A stretch of DNA of 64,000 nucleotides from Spirosoma sordidisoli (GCF_004138325.1 NZ_SBLB01000015.1:24992-88991), one strand, 5' to 3'; numbered from the stretch's first letter, positions 45,434-54,878 are shown. Notes: a model not told the origin generated them from the letters alone. Program-made: numbers and translations.

Positions 45434-47290
45434 ATGAAAAAAAACGCCCGGCTCTTTTATTTACTTACTGTCTGGACACTTTTCGCTTCTCTACAAACGC
45501 TTGCTGTTCCACGCTTCGTTACCGATGAAAATCTACCGGCTCCGGCCCCTGGCATCTCCTACGTGTTGTCGATGCCAGAGCCCCAAACCCACTACTTTGA
45601 GGTAGAAATGCAGCTGAAAAACAGCGCATCAGCCACCAGTGCCAGGAAGAATGGATACGTTGATATCAAAATGCCGGTCTGGACGCCCGGCTCGTATCTG
45701 ATTCGGGAGTACGCCAAAAACGTGGAGGCTTTTTCGGCTTCGGCCGCCGGGAAACCTGTTCGCAGCGAAAAGGTCCGCAAAAATGCCTGGCGCGTTTACT
45801 CCACAGACGATAACCTGACGGTTAAGTACCGGGTCTATGCCAACGAGCTAACTGTCCGGACGAGTTTAGTTGACGCTGACCACGGCTATGTAACGCCAGC
45901 CAGTGTGTTTATGTACGTGGAGGCCCTTAAAAATCAGCCGCACCGCGTGGTGGTACAACCCTATAAGGACTGGAAGAAAGTAGCTACCGGACTGAAGACC
46001 ATCAGCGGGTCCCCCTATACGTACGAAGCCGCCGATTATGACCTGCTGGTCGATTCGCCGATCGAGATCGGGAATCATAAAACGTTCTCTTTCACCGCTT
46101 CCGGTATTCCGCATACGGTGGCAATGTTTGGCGACGTGACCTATGACGAGAAGCGTCTGGCCGCAGATTACACCCGGGTTTGCGAAACCGCGGCCTCGGT
46201 AGTTGGCGAGCATCCCTGTACCGATTATACATTCATTGTCCATCACATTCCGCAGGGCGGGGGTGGTCTGGAACACCTGAACTCCACTACGCTCGAAACC
46301 TACCGGACAGCCTACGCCACCGAAGCCAGTTACAAAGGATTCTTCACGCTGGTAGCCCACGAGTATTTCCACCTCTGGAACGTAAAACGAATTCGGCCGA
46401 TCGCGCTGGGGCCCTTTGACTACGACAACGAGAATTATACAACCATGCTCTGGTTGTCGGAGGGCTGTACATCGTTCTACGAAGATTATATTCTGCGCCG
46501 GGCCGGCTTCCACAGTCCGGAAGCGTATCTGGGTATTGTGGCCAATGATATCACCCAGATCGAAAATCAGCCGGGTAGCCGTGTACAATCCGCATCAGAG
46601 TCGAGCTGGGACGCCTGGATTAAAGGATACCGGCCGAACGAGAATTCGGCCAACACGACTATTTCGTACTATAGTAAAGGATCGGTGCTCGGAACTCTGC
46701 TGAATCTGACCATCCTGGCCGGCAGCAACGGCGCGCGCAACATGGATGACCTGATGCGGCTGCTCTATACCGAGTACTACAAAAAGCAGAAGCGCGGGTT
46801 CACCGATGCTGAATTCCGGCAGGCAGCTGAACAGATGGCCGGTCGGAAACTCGACGATTTTTTCGGTACGGCAGTCAATAGCACCAATCCAATCGATTAC
46901 AATTCTTATTTCGCTCCGGTCGGTCTGCAGCTGACCAACGTAGCCGGGCGTACGCAGGATGGTTTCCTGGGTGCCGGCACTACGGTTCAGAACGGAAAAG
47001 TGGTGATCTCGAGCGTTCGGCGTGGGTCGGCCGCTTATACAGATGGGCTGAACGTTGGAGATGAAGTGCTGGCTGTTGACAGTGTACGGGTGGGTGATGA
47101 TCTGCTGCGGCTAATTAGCGGCCGCCGGGTCGGCGACAAGCTGGACGTACTCGTCAACCGAGCTGGCCTGGTTCGGAAGTTGACGATAACCCTTACGCAA
47201 AACCCACTGGTAAGCTACAGACTGGAACCAGTCGCCAACCGGACAGACGCCCAGAAAGCGTTGTTTAATAAATGGCTGTATATCAAATAG
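45434..47290 (+). CDS. M61-family glycyl aminopeptidase with PDZ domain
   Basis: A 618-residue periplasmic metallopeptidase with a signal peptide (LFYLLTVWTLFASLQTLAVP). The zinc motif HEYFHLWNVKRIRP is near residue 309, with the third ligand region WLSEGCTSFYEDY about 30 residues later, as in M61 enzymes. A C-terminal PDZ-like domain (about 500-600) contains VRRGSAAYTDGLNVGDEVLAVDS. It removes N-terminal glycine or alanine residues. TAACTTCG at 45365-45372 is a one-mismatch -7 element. It is monocistronic with a strong terminator. Confidence 0.92.
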   Translation: MKKNARLFYLLTVWTLFASLQTLAVPRFVTDENLPAPAPGISYVLSMPEPQTHYFEVEMQLKNSASATSARKNGYVDIKMPVWTPGSYLIREYAKNVEAFSASAAGKPVRSEKVRKNAWRVYSTDDNLTVKYRVYANELTVRTSLVDADHGYVTPASVFMYVEALKNQPHRVVVQPYKDWKKVATGLKTISGSPYTYEAADYDLLVDSPIEIGNHKTFSFTASGIPHTVAMFGDVTYDEKRLAADYTRVCETAASVVGEHPCTDYTFIVHHIPQGGGGLEHLNSTTLETYRTAYATEASYKGFFTLVAHEYFHLWNVKRIRPIALGPFDYDNENYTTMLWLSEGCTSFYEDYILRRAGFHSPEAYLGIVANDITQIENQPGSRVQSASESSWDAWIKGYRPNENSANTTISYYSKGSVLGTLLNLTILAGSNGARNMDDLMRLLYTEYYKKQKRGFTDAEFRQAAEQMAGRKLDDFFGTAVNSTNPIDYNSYFAPVGLQLTNVAGRTQDGFLGAGTTVQNGKVVISSVRRGSAAYTDGLNVGDEVLAVDSVRVGDDLLRLISGRRVGDKLDVLVNRAGLVRKLTITLTQNPLVSYRLEPVANRTDAQKALFNKWLYIK

Positions 47291-47312
47291 GGTAAGTTGA
47301 CCCCCACTAGGG

Positions 47313-47354
47313 CAAAGCGGCTTTGGCATTCTAATGTCAAAGCCGCTTTGTTTT
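47313..47354 (+). terminator. Terminator after M61 peptidase gene
   Basis: An 18-base stem (CAAAGCGGCTTTGGCATT / AATGTCAAAGCCGCTTTG, one wobble) with a CT loop, followed by TTTT. Confidence 0.8.
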
Positions 47355-47580
47355 CTGATTGTAAACGTGATTTACTAGACTGTAAAAACTATTGAAACTC
47401 ATAGGAAGTATATTATGTATAACTAATGGAAACTTAAAAGTATATTAAGTATATATGTTTTAATATTTGTAAATATAGGGTCTTTTTGATTATTGCCGTT
47501 TATCTTTAAGTAAAAAGCCTGGATCAACGCTCGCTAAATCATTAGGCAATGACTACTATTGCTGGATACATGTGGACTAT

Positions 47581-50496
47581 ATGAGAAAATTATATAGCCT
47601 GATAGTCCTTTTATTGGTGTTGGCAAGTGCTGACGAAGCACAGGTATGGGCGCAGAAACCCTCAGGGTCGTCTGCGCCCATACCTGTGCCCGCCGTATGT
47701 GGCACCGTTACGCCCGCTAAAGGTCGGGCAGCAGAACTAAACCGACTATCTAAACTGGCGCTGGGCATAAAGCAGGCTAACGCGGCCGTCAACACAATTA
47801 CTCATCTGCCCATTCGCCCTCATATCTATCGGCGTAGCAATGGCACAGGCGGATTTAGTCTGGCTGCACTCAACAATGTAATTGCCCTGACCAATTCGTA
47901 CTACCTGCAAAACGGGTATGGCCTGCAGTTTTATCTGGCCGGCACATCACCCAACTACATCGACGATGACGCGCGGTATGCAGTGTTCAACTATACCGAC
48001 GAAGAGGGTATGGTCGGGTCTACCAGCGTCAACAATGCGCTGAACCAGTATTATGTACAGGATTTTAGTAATGGAATTGGCGGGTATGCCTATTTCCCGG
48101 AGAACCTGCTGCAGACAACCCGCTCCTTTATACTGGTTGGTGGACCAGAAACGGAGAATGACCTGGGTAACCGGCTGATACCGCACGAGCTGGGTCACAA
48201 CTTCGGTCTGTTGCATACGTTCGAGCGAGCCATTGCTACCGAACGGGTAACCCGCAACCCAAGCGAGGTTTCTCCGCGCTTGCCAGCCAACTGCACAACG
48301 GCGGGCGATTTCGTTTGCGACACCCCGGCCGATCCGTTCGGCCTGCCGGGCGCCAGCACAGCCAACAGTGCTACTCCTTCCTGCCTTACCTATACCGGCA
48401 CCACCCTGGATAGTAATGGCGACGCCTATAGTCCGCTGCTCACCAACATCATGTCTTATTACTTTCCGTGTAAACATGATTTTACACCGGGACAGTACGA
48501 TCGGATTCAGGAAGCGCTGGCCCTGCGCGAAACGCACACGGCCTACTCCCTGACCTTTCCGCCTACCGTGGTTCCGGCTGTGACGAACCTGCAGGCGTCG
48601 GTCGGTTTGTCAGGCGCTATTGTCCTCAGCTGGCAGGATAATGCCAGCAACGAAATGGGGTATTTTATAGAACGGGCAAGCGCTGCCGCCGGGCCGTTTA
48701 TTGCCATTGGTGGCGTAGCGCCCGATGTCAGCGTGTTCGCCGATGCCCGGGTAACTACCGGTCAAACCTACTATTACCGGGTGAGGCCCTCCAATACCAG
48801 CACGGGCGCCCTGAGTACGGTAGCTACAGTCACCGCTACAGGCACTCTTTACTGCCGGCCTGGGTTCAGCTACGGCGCCAGCACAACAGAACCCGACGGG
48901 CTGAACGCCGTATTCCTGAACGGAGAAACGCTGAGCACGCAATCCGGGCCTGCAGCCAACGGCTACAACGAATACAGGCCTTCGTCGCTGACTGTCGTTC
49001 CGGGGCAGGTGTGTAATCTGAACGGCTCCTTTCTAAGCACAACCCAGCAGGAAGGCATTTCCGTATGGCTCGATACGAACCGCAACGGCGTATTTGAAAG
49101 TGGCGAGCGGGTTGCGTCTGGCCTGTCGACGAGCCAGTTTTCGTTGAGTCTGACGATTCCGGCCAGCGTAACAGCCGGGCAGCTGGCTATGCGCATCATT
49201 GTCTTACCCAACAACATCGCCAGCGCTACCGGCGCCTGCGCCAACTACACCTACGGCGAAGCCGAAGATTACTCGATTACGGTACAGACGGGGGGCTGTG
49301 CCATACCGACTGCGCCGACGGCCAATCCAGGAATTACTACGGCTTCTTTATCGTGGTTACCAGCCAGTGGCGCTGCCAGTTACGCCCTCCGCTACAAACT
49401 TGTGAACAGCCCGACCTGGATCAATCTTTCGCCGACCACCACCCCGACCTACTCGTTAACCGGTCTTGTGCAGGGAACCGCTTACCAGTGGCAGGTACGG
49501 TCTGACTGTGGCGGCAATGGATCGCCCTGGGTGGGGCAGCTCTTCGTTAGTCTTTGTCCCAACGGTCCGGTCAGCACAACAACATCGGCGCTTACCGAAC
49601 AATCGGCAACGCTGAGCTGGACCGGTGGCTACGTCCCATACGAAGTGCGCTATCGAACAGAACCAGAGGGCGCCTGGCAGCTAAAGACGGGCATAACGAC
49701 AACCACGTTTAACCTGACCGGCCTCACATCGGCTACTACGTACAGTTGGCAGGTACGCAGTCGATGCTCAGCGGAGGGCGGTTCGTTGTATACTTCCCCA
49801 ACCAGCTTCACGACGCCGGGCTATTGCCGTCCCGTATTCGGAGCGGTTACCAACTGCACCGATGGCGACGCTATTACGTCGTTTATCCTGAGCAGCACGG
49901 CACTGAGTCTAAACTCGGGTTGTTCGGCGGGAGGATACGGCTCGTTTACATCGGTATCGGCTACCGTAAGAGCCGGAAACAGCTACACATTTACCGGTAC
50001 AACGGCTTCCAACCTGTATGCACCCGGGCAGGGCGTGGCCGTCTGGATCGATCTGAATCGTAACGGGCAGTTGGAAACCGGCGAGCGCGTTTATGCCATG
50101 ACTGAACTGATGCCCGTAGGGCAGACGACATTCAGCGGGAGTTTCAGCATTGCGTCCGACACCGGGCCGGGGCTGCTCACCATGCGGGTACTACTGGTGT
50201 ATGGGCAAATCCCATCAGCCAGTTGTGGCAACTATAACTACGGAGAAACCGAAGATTACCGGCTACAGGGAGAAGCGAACTGCCTGAGTATGGTCTCGGT
50301 GAAAGATGGAAACTGGAACGACCCTACCGTCTGGTCCTGCGGTCGGGTGCCAACGGCGAACGACCTGATTGAAGTCAGTCATGTGGTTAGTTTACCGGCA
50401 GGCTATACCGGTCATGCGCAGCGTATTCGTATCAACACCGCCCGGAAACTGGTATACGGCACCGGTAGTCAATTGCGGATTGGGCAGGTCAATTAA
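47581..50496 (+). CDS. Large secreted M43-type metalloprotease with FN3 and GEVED domains
   Basis: About 971 residues. Signal peptide (LYSLIVLLLVLASADEA) and a propeptide-like segment, then a pappalysin-type zinc motif HELGHNFGLLHTFE near residue 205 and a later LTNIMSYYFPCKHDFTPGQ Met-turn. Two to three fibronectin III domains (PAVTNLQASVGLSGAIVLSW; PTAPTANPGITTASLSWLPA; SATLSWTGG) follow. Two GEVED domains surround GISVWLDTNRNGVFESGERV and GVAVWIDLNRNGQLETGERV, each closing with GEAEDY or GETEDY. The end is G8-like (GNWNDPTVWSCGRVPTANDLI). No type IX sorting domain is visible, unlike the M43 enzyme at 10518. The upstream 230 bases are very AT-rich. Confidence 0.88.
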   Translation: MRKLYSLIVLLLVLASADEAQVWAQKPSGSSAPIPVPAVCGTVTPAKGRAAELNRLSKLALGIKQANAAVNTITHLPIRPHIYRRSNGTGGFSLAALNNVIALTNSYYLQNGYGLQFYLAGTSPNYIDDDARYAVFNYTDEEGMVGSTSVNNALNQYYVQDFSNGIGGYAYFPENLLQTTRSFILVGGPETENDLGNRLIPHELGHNFGLLHTFERAIATERVTRNPSEVSPRLPANCTTAGDFVCDTPADPFGLPGASTANSATPSCLTYTGTTLDSNGDAYSPLLTNIMSYYFPCKHDFTPGQYDRIQEALALRETHTAYSLTFPPTVVPAVTNLQASVGLSGAIVLSWQDNASNEMGYFIERASAAAGPFIAIGGVAPDVSVFADARVTTGQTYYYRVRPSNTSTGALSTVATVTATGTLYCRPGFSYGASTTEPDGLNAVFLNGETLSTQSGPAANGYNEYRPSSLTVVPGQVCNLNGSFLSTTQQEGISVWLDTNRNGVFESGERVASGLSTSQFSLSLTIPASVTAGQLAMRIIVLPNNIASATGACANYTYGEAEDYSITVQTGGCAIPTAPTANPGITTASLSWLPASGAASYALRYKLVNSPTWINLSPTTTPTYSLTGLVQGTAYQWQVRSDCGGNGSPWVGQLFVSLCPNGPVSTTTSALTEQSATLSWTGGYVPYEVRYRTEPEGAWQLKTGITTTTFNLTGLTSATTYSWQVRSRCSAEGGSLYTSPTSFTTPGYCRPVFGAVTNCTDGDAITSFILSSTALSLNSGCSAGGYGSFTSVSATVRAGNSYTFTGTTASNLYAPGQGVAVWIDLNRNGQLETGERVYAMTELMPVGQTTFSGSFSIASDTGPGLLTMRVLLVYGQIPSASCGNYNYGETEDYRLQGEANCLSMVSVKDGNWNDPTVWSCGRVPTANDLIEVSHVVSLPAGYTGHAQRIRINTARKLVYGTGSQLRIGQVN

Positions 50497-50511
50497 ATCG
50501 GAAGGTAACGT

Positions 50512-50569
50512 AATCAAAAACGCAGCGAGACGTCTGTCAAAGAACGGACGTCTCGCTGCGTTTTTGATT
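50512..50569. terminator. Bidirectional terminator between M43 protease and cysN
   Basis: A perfect 23-base inverted repeat (arms 50512-50534 and 50547-50569) with a 12-base loop and A/T runs at both outer ends, between two convergent genes. Confidence 0.8.
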
Positions 50570-50638
50570 TTTGTAGGCAAGTTGCTAATCAGTAGATTAT
50601 ACGTCTTCTGGTAGCACGGTCCGGCTATCACTTCGGGG

Positions 50639-51898
50639 TTATGCCTCGCCCACCAGCATCAGCGCACCTACCGTTACGTTGCTCGTTTCATCGATCAGGA
50701 TCGCACCACCGGTGGCGCGGTTCTGTTGATAAGGATCAAAGCTTACCGGCTGGGCGGTGCGTAAGACAACCCGGGCCAGGTCATTGAGCGCCAGGCTTTC
50801 TACGCCCTCTATTTTTTCGTAGGTGTTTACATTGAGCTGGTGTACAATCTCCCGTACGGAGCATCGGGTCCGGGCGGTGCCAACCTGCAACACGTATTTA
50901 CTGCCTACCCGAAGTTCTTTGGTATCCATCCAGCAGAGCATGGCTTCTACCGTTTGGCTGGTGAGTGGCAGGCCGTCGGAGCGAACCAGCAGGTCGCCCC
51001 GGCTGATGTCAACGTCCGTGGCCAGGTGAAGAACCACCGACTGCGGAGCCGTGGCTTCGGTCAGGTGCTGCCCGGCAATTTCAATGGCGTCGATCGTGGA
51101 GGTTTCGCCGGAGGGGAGTACGGTGATCGAGTCGCCCGTGCGAAACAACCCACTGGTAATTTTACCGGCATAGCCCCGGTAGTCGTGGAGTTCGCTCGTC
51201 TGGGGCCGGATTACGTACTGCACCGGAAAGCGACCGGCTGCACCTGCGTCTGCACTGGCTACCTCATCTACCTCGATGGTTTCCAGATGATCGAGCAGCG
51301 TTAGGCCATCGTACCAGGGCATCGTCGTTGATCGGTCAACTACGTTATCGCCGTTCAGCGCACTGATGGGGATGTAGGTGACCTGGCTGACGTTCAGATT
51401 CCGGGCCAGCTCGGCGTACTGAATGCATATATCCGAAAAAACATTCTGCGAATGCCCCACCAGATCCATTTTGTTGACGGCCACTACAATGTGAGGAATA
51501 CCGAGCAGACTGGCAATCAGGGAATGACGCCGGGTTTGCTCAACGACACCCTGCCGGGCATCGATCAGCACAATAGCCAGCTGACAGTTCGAGGCACCCG
51601 TTACCATGTTGCGCGTATACTGGATATGCCCGGGGGCGTCAACGATGATAAACTTCCGTTTCGGCGTCTGGAAATACCGGTAGGCAACGTCGATCGTGAT
51701 GCCCTGTTCGCGCTCGGAGCGTAGCCCGTCGGTCAGCAGAGCCAGGTCGACGGTTCCATCGTCTCGGCCTTTGGTTGCGCGCTCAATAGCTTCGAGCTGA
51801 TCGGCCAGAATGGATTTGGAGTCGTAGAGCAGTCGGCCAATGAGCGTACTTTTTCCATCATCGACGCTGCCGCAGGTTATAAAACGTAAAAGATCCAT
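50639..51898 (-). CDS. cysN: Sulfate adenylyltransferase subunit 1 (GTPase)
   Basis: A 419-residue translation-factor-like GTPase that drives APS synthesis by CysD. G1 is GSVDDGKSTLIGRLL near residue 10, with SEREQGITIDVAYRYF as switch I, DAPGHIQYTRNMVTGAS as G3, and NKMD as G4. Beta-barrel domains II and III follow. There is no C-terminal APS-kinase (CysC) fusion. It is the last gene of the sulfur operon and is separated from cysD by an 87-base spacer with repeat-like sequence. Confidence 0.95.
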   Translation of the reverse strand: MDLLRFITCGSVDDGKSTLIGRLLYDSKSILADQLEAIERATKGRDDGTVDLALLTDGLRSEREQGITIDVAYRYFQTPKRKFIIVDAPGHIQYTRNMVTGASNCQLAIVLIDARQGVVEQTRRHSLIASLLGIPHIVVAVNKMDLVGHSQNVFSDICIQYAELARNLNVSQVTYIPISALNGDNVVDRSTTMPWYDGLTLLDHLETIEVDEVASADAGAAGRFPVQYVIRPQTSELHDYRGYAGKITSGLFRTGDSITVLPSGETSTIDAIEIAGQHLTEATAPQSVVLHLATDVDISRGDLLVRSDGLPLTSQTVEAMLCWMDTKELRVGSKYVLQVGTARTRCSVREIVHQLNVNTYEKIEGVESLALNDLARVVLRTAQPVSFDPYQQNRATGGAILIDETSNVTVGALMLVGEA

Positions 51899-51985
51899 TG
51901 TAAATGAGTGAAAGATGGATGAAACAGCCAGGTAGGCAAGTGAGTCGGCAGACGCACCTGGTTACCGGTTTACCCAATCATCCAA
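51899..51985. repeat. Hairpin-forming repeat spacer between cysD and cysN
   Basis: TGGATGA/TCATCCA and CCAGGT/ACCTGG arms nest around a central loop. The start-codon side reads AAATGAGTGAAAGATGGATGAA, similar to units in the cysH-cysD spacer and to the AATGNNN arrays elsewhere. Confidence 0.45.
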
Positions 51986-52882
51986 TTAAAAATAGCCTCC
52001 TTTTTTCCGGTCTTCCATTGCCGCTTCGGAGAGCTGATCGTCCATGCGGGTTTCGCCCCGTTCGCTGATGCGGGTGGCCTGAATTTCGGCGATAACGGCA
52101 TCCAGCGTGCCGGCCTCAGACTCAGACGCGGCTGTGCATGAAATATCACCCACCGTGCGGAACCGTACGGTTCGGGTAACGAGCTGATCGTCGGCTTCGG
52201 GTTTGATAACCCCACCGGCCGTGGCCATCAGCTTGCCATCCCGAACGAGTAACTCGCGCTCGTGGGCAAAATACAGGCTGGGTAAGGCGATATTCTCACG
52301 CTGAATGTAATTCCAGACGTCCAGTTCGGTCCAGTTAGAGATGGGGAATACGCGCACGTTTTCTCCTTTGTGGATACGCCCGTTGTAAAGGTTCCACAAC
52401 TCGGGACGCTGCCGTTTGGGGTCCCACGAGCCAAACTCATCCCGGACCGAAAAGACCCGTTCTTTGGCGCGCGCTTTCTCTTCGTCCCGTCGGGCACCGC
52501 CGATGCAGGCGTCGAACTCAAACTCTTCGATGGTGTCGAGCAGGGTAAACGTCTGCAGGCCGTTACGGGTGGCGTTGCGACCGGTCGGCTCCTTCAGCTT
52601 TTTAATCCGGATCGTATCTTCTACGTAGCGAACAATAAGCCGTTCGCCGATCCGGTTGGCCAGCTCATCGCGAAAGTCGAGAGCCTCCTGGAAATTATGC
52701 CCCGTGTCGATATGAAGCAGCGGGAACGGAAATTTGCCCGGCCGAAACGCTTTGAGGGCCAGGTGAACCAGCGTAATAGAATCTTTACCGCCCGAGAATA
52801 ACAGCGCCGGCCGCTCAAACTGCCCGGCTACCTCCCGCAGGATATGAATCGCTTCCGATTCGAGTTGATCGAGATAATCCAT
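51986..52882 (-). CDS. cysD: Sulfate adenylyltransferase subunit 2
   Basis: A 298-residue PP-loop enzyme that joins ATP and sulfate into APS with CysN. The PP-loop ALLFSGGKDSITLVHLALKAF is near residue 28, with PLLHIDTGHNFQEALDFRD after it. The conserved GGARRDEEKARAKERVFS segment and the C-terminal RFRTVGDISCT are family-typical. It lies between cysH and cysN; the cysH stop is 87 bases upstream. Confidence 0.96.
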   Translation of the reverse strand: MDYLDQLESEAIHILREVAGQFERPALLFSGGKDSITLVHLALKAFRPGKFPFPLLHIDTGHNFQEALDFRDELANRIGERLIVRYVEDTIRIKKLKEPTGRNATRNGLQTFTLLDTIEEFEFDACIGGARRDEEKARAKERVFSVRDEFGSWDPKRQRPELWNLYNGRIHKGENVRVFPISNWTELDVWNYIQRENIALPSLYFAHERELLVRDGKLMATAGGVIKPEADDQLVTRTVRFRTVGDISCTAASESEAGTLDAVIAEIQATRISERGETRMDDQLSEAAMEDRKKGGYF

Positions 52883-52980
52883 GTTTAGTGAGTGAGTTAG
52901 CGAATGAGTGAATTAGTGAATACAGACCAGGTCGCCACCATTCGCTTATTCATCAATTTATTCATTCTCTCATTTAGCGT
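52883..52980. repeat. Degenerate AATG-unit repeats between cysH and cysD
   Basis: Units AATGAGTG-AATTAGTG-AATA on one strand (52901-52922) and AATGAGAG-AATGAAT on the other (near 52960-52976) face each other, with period 7 to 8. The motif AGCGAATG appears once on each strand. It resembles the arrays at 18430 and 33937 but is less regular. Confidence 0.4.
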
Positions 52981-53686
52981 GTAGCCCGCATTCTTTTTTT
53001 GAGTTGTCTTCCCACCACCAGCGGCCGGCCCGGAAATCTTCGCCTGGCTGTATTGCGCGGGTGCACGGCTGGCAGCCAATACTGACAAAGCCCCGGTCAT
53101 GGAGCGGGTTGTATGGTACGTTATGGTCTTTGATGTACTGTTTTACCTGCTCGAAGGTCCAGTCCATCAGTGGGTGAAACTTGAACAGGTTGTGCGAATT
53201 GTCCCACTCGAGCTGCGTCATGGTCTGCCGGTTGGGCGACTGCTCGGCGCGTATGCCCGTGATCCAGATTTTCTGACCGGCCAGCGCGCGGTTGAGGGGT
53301 TCTATTTTCCGGATGAAACAGCACTCCTTCCGGTTTTCGACCGAGTCGTACATACTGTAGGGTCCCTTGCCGGTCATCAGGCTTTCGACCGATTCCTGTT
53401 TGGGGAAATAGGCTTCGATTTTAGCACCGTAGCGGTCGTTTGTTTTTTTCCAGACCGAGTAGGTTTCGGAAAACATGCGGCCCGTATCGAGGGTGAAGAT
53501 GCGGATCGGGATATCGTTGGCCAGAATCAGGTCGGTGATAACCTGATCTTCGTAACCCAGGCTGGTTGAAAAGACAACCTGTCCGGGAAACTGGTCGGCC
53601 AGGGTCCGTAGCGCTTCAACAGGGTCCTGGCCGCGCAGTTGCTCTGCCAGGATGTCTAGTGTGGGGGTGTTTGGTTCGGCAATCAT
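52970..53686 (-). CDS. cysH: Assimilatory adenylylsulfate (APS/PAPS) reductase
   Basis: A 238-residue reductase that makes sulfite from activated sulfate. The modified PP-loop QVVFSTSLGYEDQVITDL is near residue 34, and TLDTGRMFSETYSVWK follows. The catalytic cysteine is in the C-terminal KKECGLH. Cys pairs in RKECCFIRKI (about 121) and IGCQPCTRAI (about 205) are the [4Fe-4S] ligands. The cluster marks the APS-using branch, consistent with the lack of an APS kinase in this operon. It is fourth in the operon from 57245. Confidence 0.92.
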   Translation of the reverse strand: MIAEPNTPTLDILAEQLRGQDPVEALRTLADQFPGQVVFSTSLGYEDQVITDLILANDIPIRIFTLDTGRMFSETYSVWKKTNDRYGAKIEAYFPKQESVESLMTGKGPYSMYDSVENRKECCFIRKIEPLNRALAGQKIWITGIRAEQSPNRQTMTQLEWDNSHNLFKFHPLMDWTFEQVKQYIKDHNVPYNPLHDRGFVSIGCQPCTRAIQPGEDFRAGRWWWEDNSKKECGLHAK

Positions 53687-53739
53687 AGTTGTATGGCCTC
53701 CAGAACCGCAACGGACCTCGACGGGCCCGTCCGATTCGA

Positions 53740-54831
53740 TTACTGTAATTTAACCGCTTTGCCCGTTTTGGCTGATTGGCGCGCGGCATCTAAAATTTCC
53801 ATGACAATCAGGTTGTTCTCTACCGACGTAAGTTCGTCTGGTTTGGTCTGTCCCCGCAGCAACTGGGCCAGATACGCAAATGGATCAGCCGCCGGGGCGG
53901 CCGTGGCGGGAGCTTCGAGAGCCTGTTCGGCCTCTTTCTCTGTCCGCCGGATACGCATGCGCGACTTGTCGAGGGTGAAGACAGAGCCGGTCTGGCCGTA
54001 TACCTCCATATCTTTCCGAGCATAGGGCCAGTTCCAGGACGCCTGAATGACGGCCTGAGCCGTTGGGTACGTCAAAACGATGGTCGCTTCGTCATCTACC
54101 TTGGGGTAAATGTCGGGTTTGATCTGCTGAGTAACGGCCAGAACCGATGTAGGGCGCTGGCCTCGCATGAGCCAGGTCGACAGGTTGGCCCCGTAACAGC
54201 CAAAATCAAACAAGGCACCCGCCCCATTGGTGGCCGGGTCGGTAAGCCAGACCAGAAACTCGGGCATAACCCCGATTTCTTTTGGCCCCTGGTGGCCGTC
54301 GTGGACAACAATCTTTCGAACATCGCCAATGGCTTTATCGCGATGCGTGATGCCGTAAGCGTGGTGATTGCTCGTATACCAGGTTGTTTCGTAATTGGTA
54401 AGAAGCTGTACGTTATGCTTTCTGGCCAGGGCTGCCATCTCTTTTGCGTCAGCATAGCTCGTGGCCAGCGGCTTCTCGACCATGACGTGGATGCCCCGCG
54501 GAGCGCATACCTTCACCGTTTGCAGATGATCAACGATCCGGCCAAAATCCGTTACGGCTTCTGGTTTGGTTTTGTCGATCATTTCGACCGTGGTGTTGTA
54601 GACCAGACTCATGGGCAGTTTGTACTGCTTCACAAACCGCTCAGCCAGCTCCCGATTCGGCTCGGCAATGCCGACAATTTCGATACTCTTTCCGTTTAGT
54701 CCCAGAATCTGGTGGACGTGTGAATGGACCAGACCGGCCACGCCCACCCGTACTTTGCCGGACGTAGTTTGCGCGCCCGCTGCCTGAGCGAGTATGCATA
54801 TGGAAAACAACAGGACTAAACGACGAATCAT
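53740..54831 (-). CDS. Secreted Gfo/Idh/MocA-family oxidoreductase
   Basis: A 363-residue protein with a signal peptide (LVLLFSICILAQAAGAQ) and an N-terminal Rossmann domain (VRVGVAGLVHSHVHQIL; AEPNRELAERF). The family line VMVEKPLATSYADAKEMAALA holds the usual EKP motif near residue 120. The C-terminal alpha/beta dimerisation half follows (FDFGCYGANLSTWL). Such enzymes oxidise sugars or inositols with NAD(P), yet here the protein is exported. It lies between metZ and cysH in the sulfur operon, with spacers of 50 bases on either side. Link to sulfur metabolism is inference. Confidence 0.85.
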   Translation of the reverse strand: MIRRLVLLFSICILAQAAGAQTTSGKVRVGVAGLVHSHVHQILGLNGKSIEIVGIAEPNRELAERFVKQYKLPMSLVYNTTVEMIDKTKPEAVTDFGRIVDHLQTVKVCAPRGIHVMVEKPLATSYADAKEMAALARKHNVQLLTNYETTWYTSNHHAYGITHRDKAIGDVRKIVVHDGHQGPKEIGVMPEFLVWLTDPATNGAGALFDFGCYGANLSTWLMRGQRPTSVLAVTQQIKPDIYPKVDDEATIVLTYPTAQAVIQASWNWPYARKDMEVYGQTGSVFTLDKSRMRIRRTEKEAEQALEAPATAAPAADPFAYLAQLLRGQTKPDELTSVENNLIVMEILDAARQSAKTGKAVKLQ

Positions 54832-54839
54832 GAGCGTAG

Positions 54840-54878
54840 GGATTTATGGGTTATGGGTATAGTACTACCAATAAATCC
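54840..54878. repeat. TTATGGG tandem heptamer and hairpin between metZ and Gfo/Idh genes
   Basis: TTATGGG occurs twice in tandem at 54844-54857. GGATTTAT (54840-54847) and ATAAATCC (54871-54878) are perfect inverted arms that could fold around it. Confidence 0.45.
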
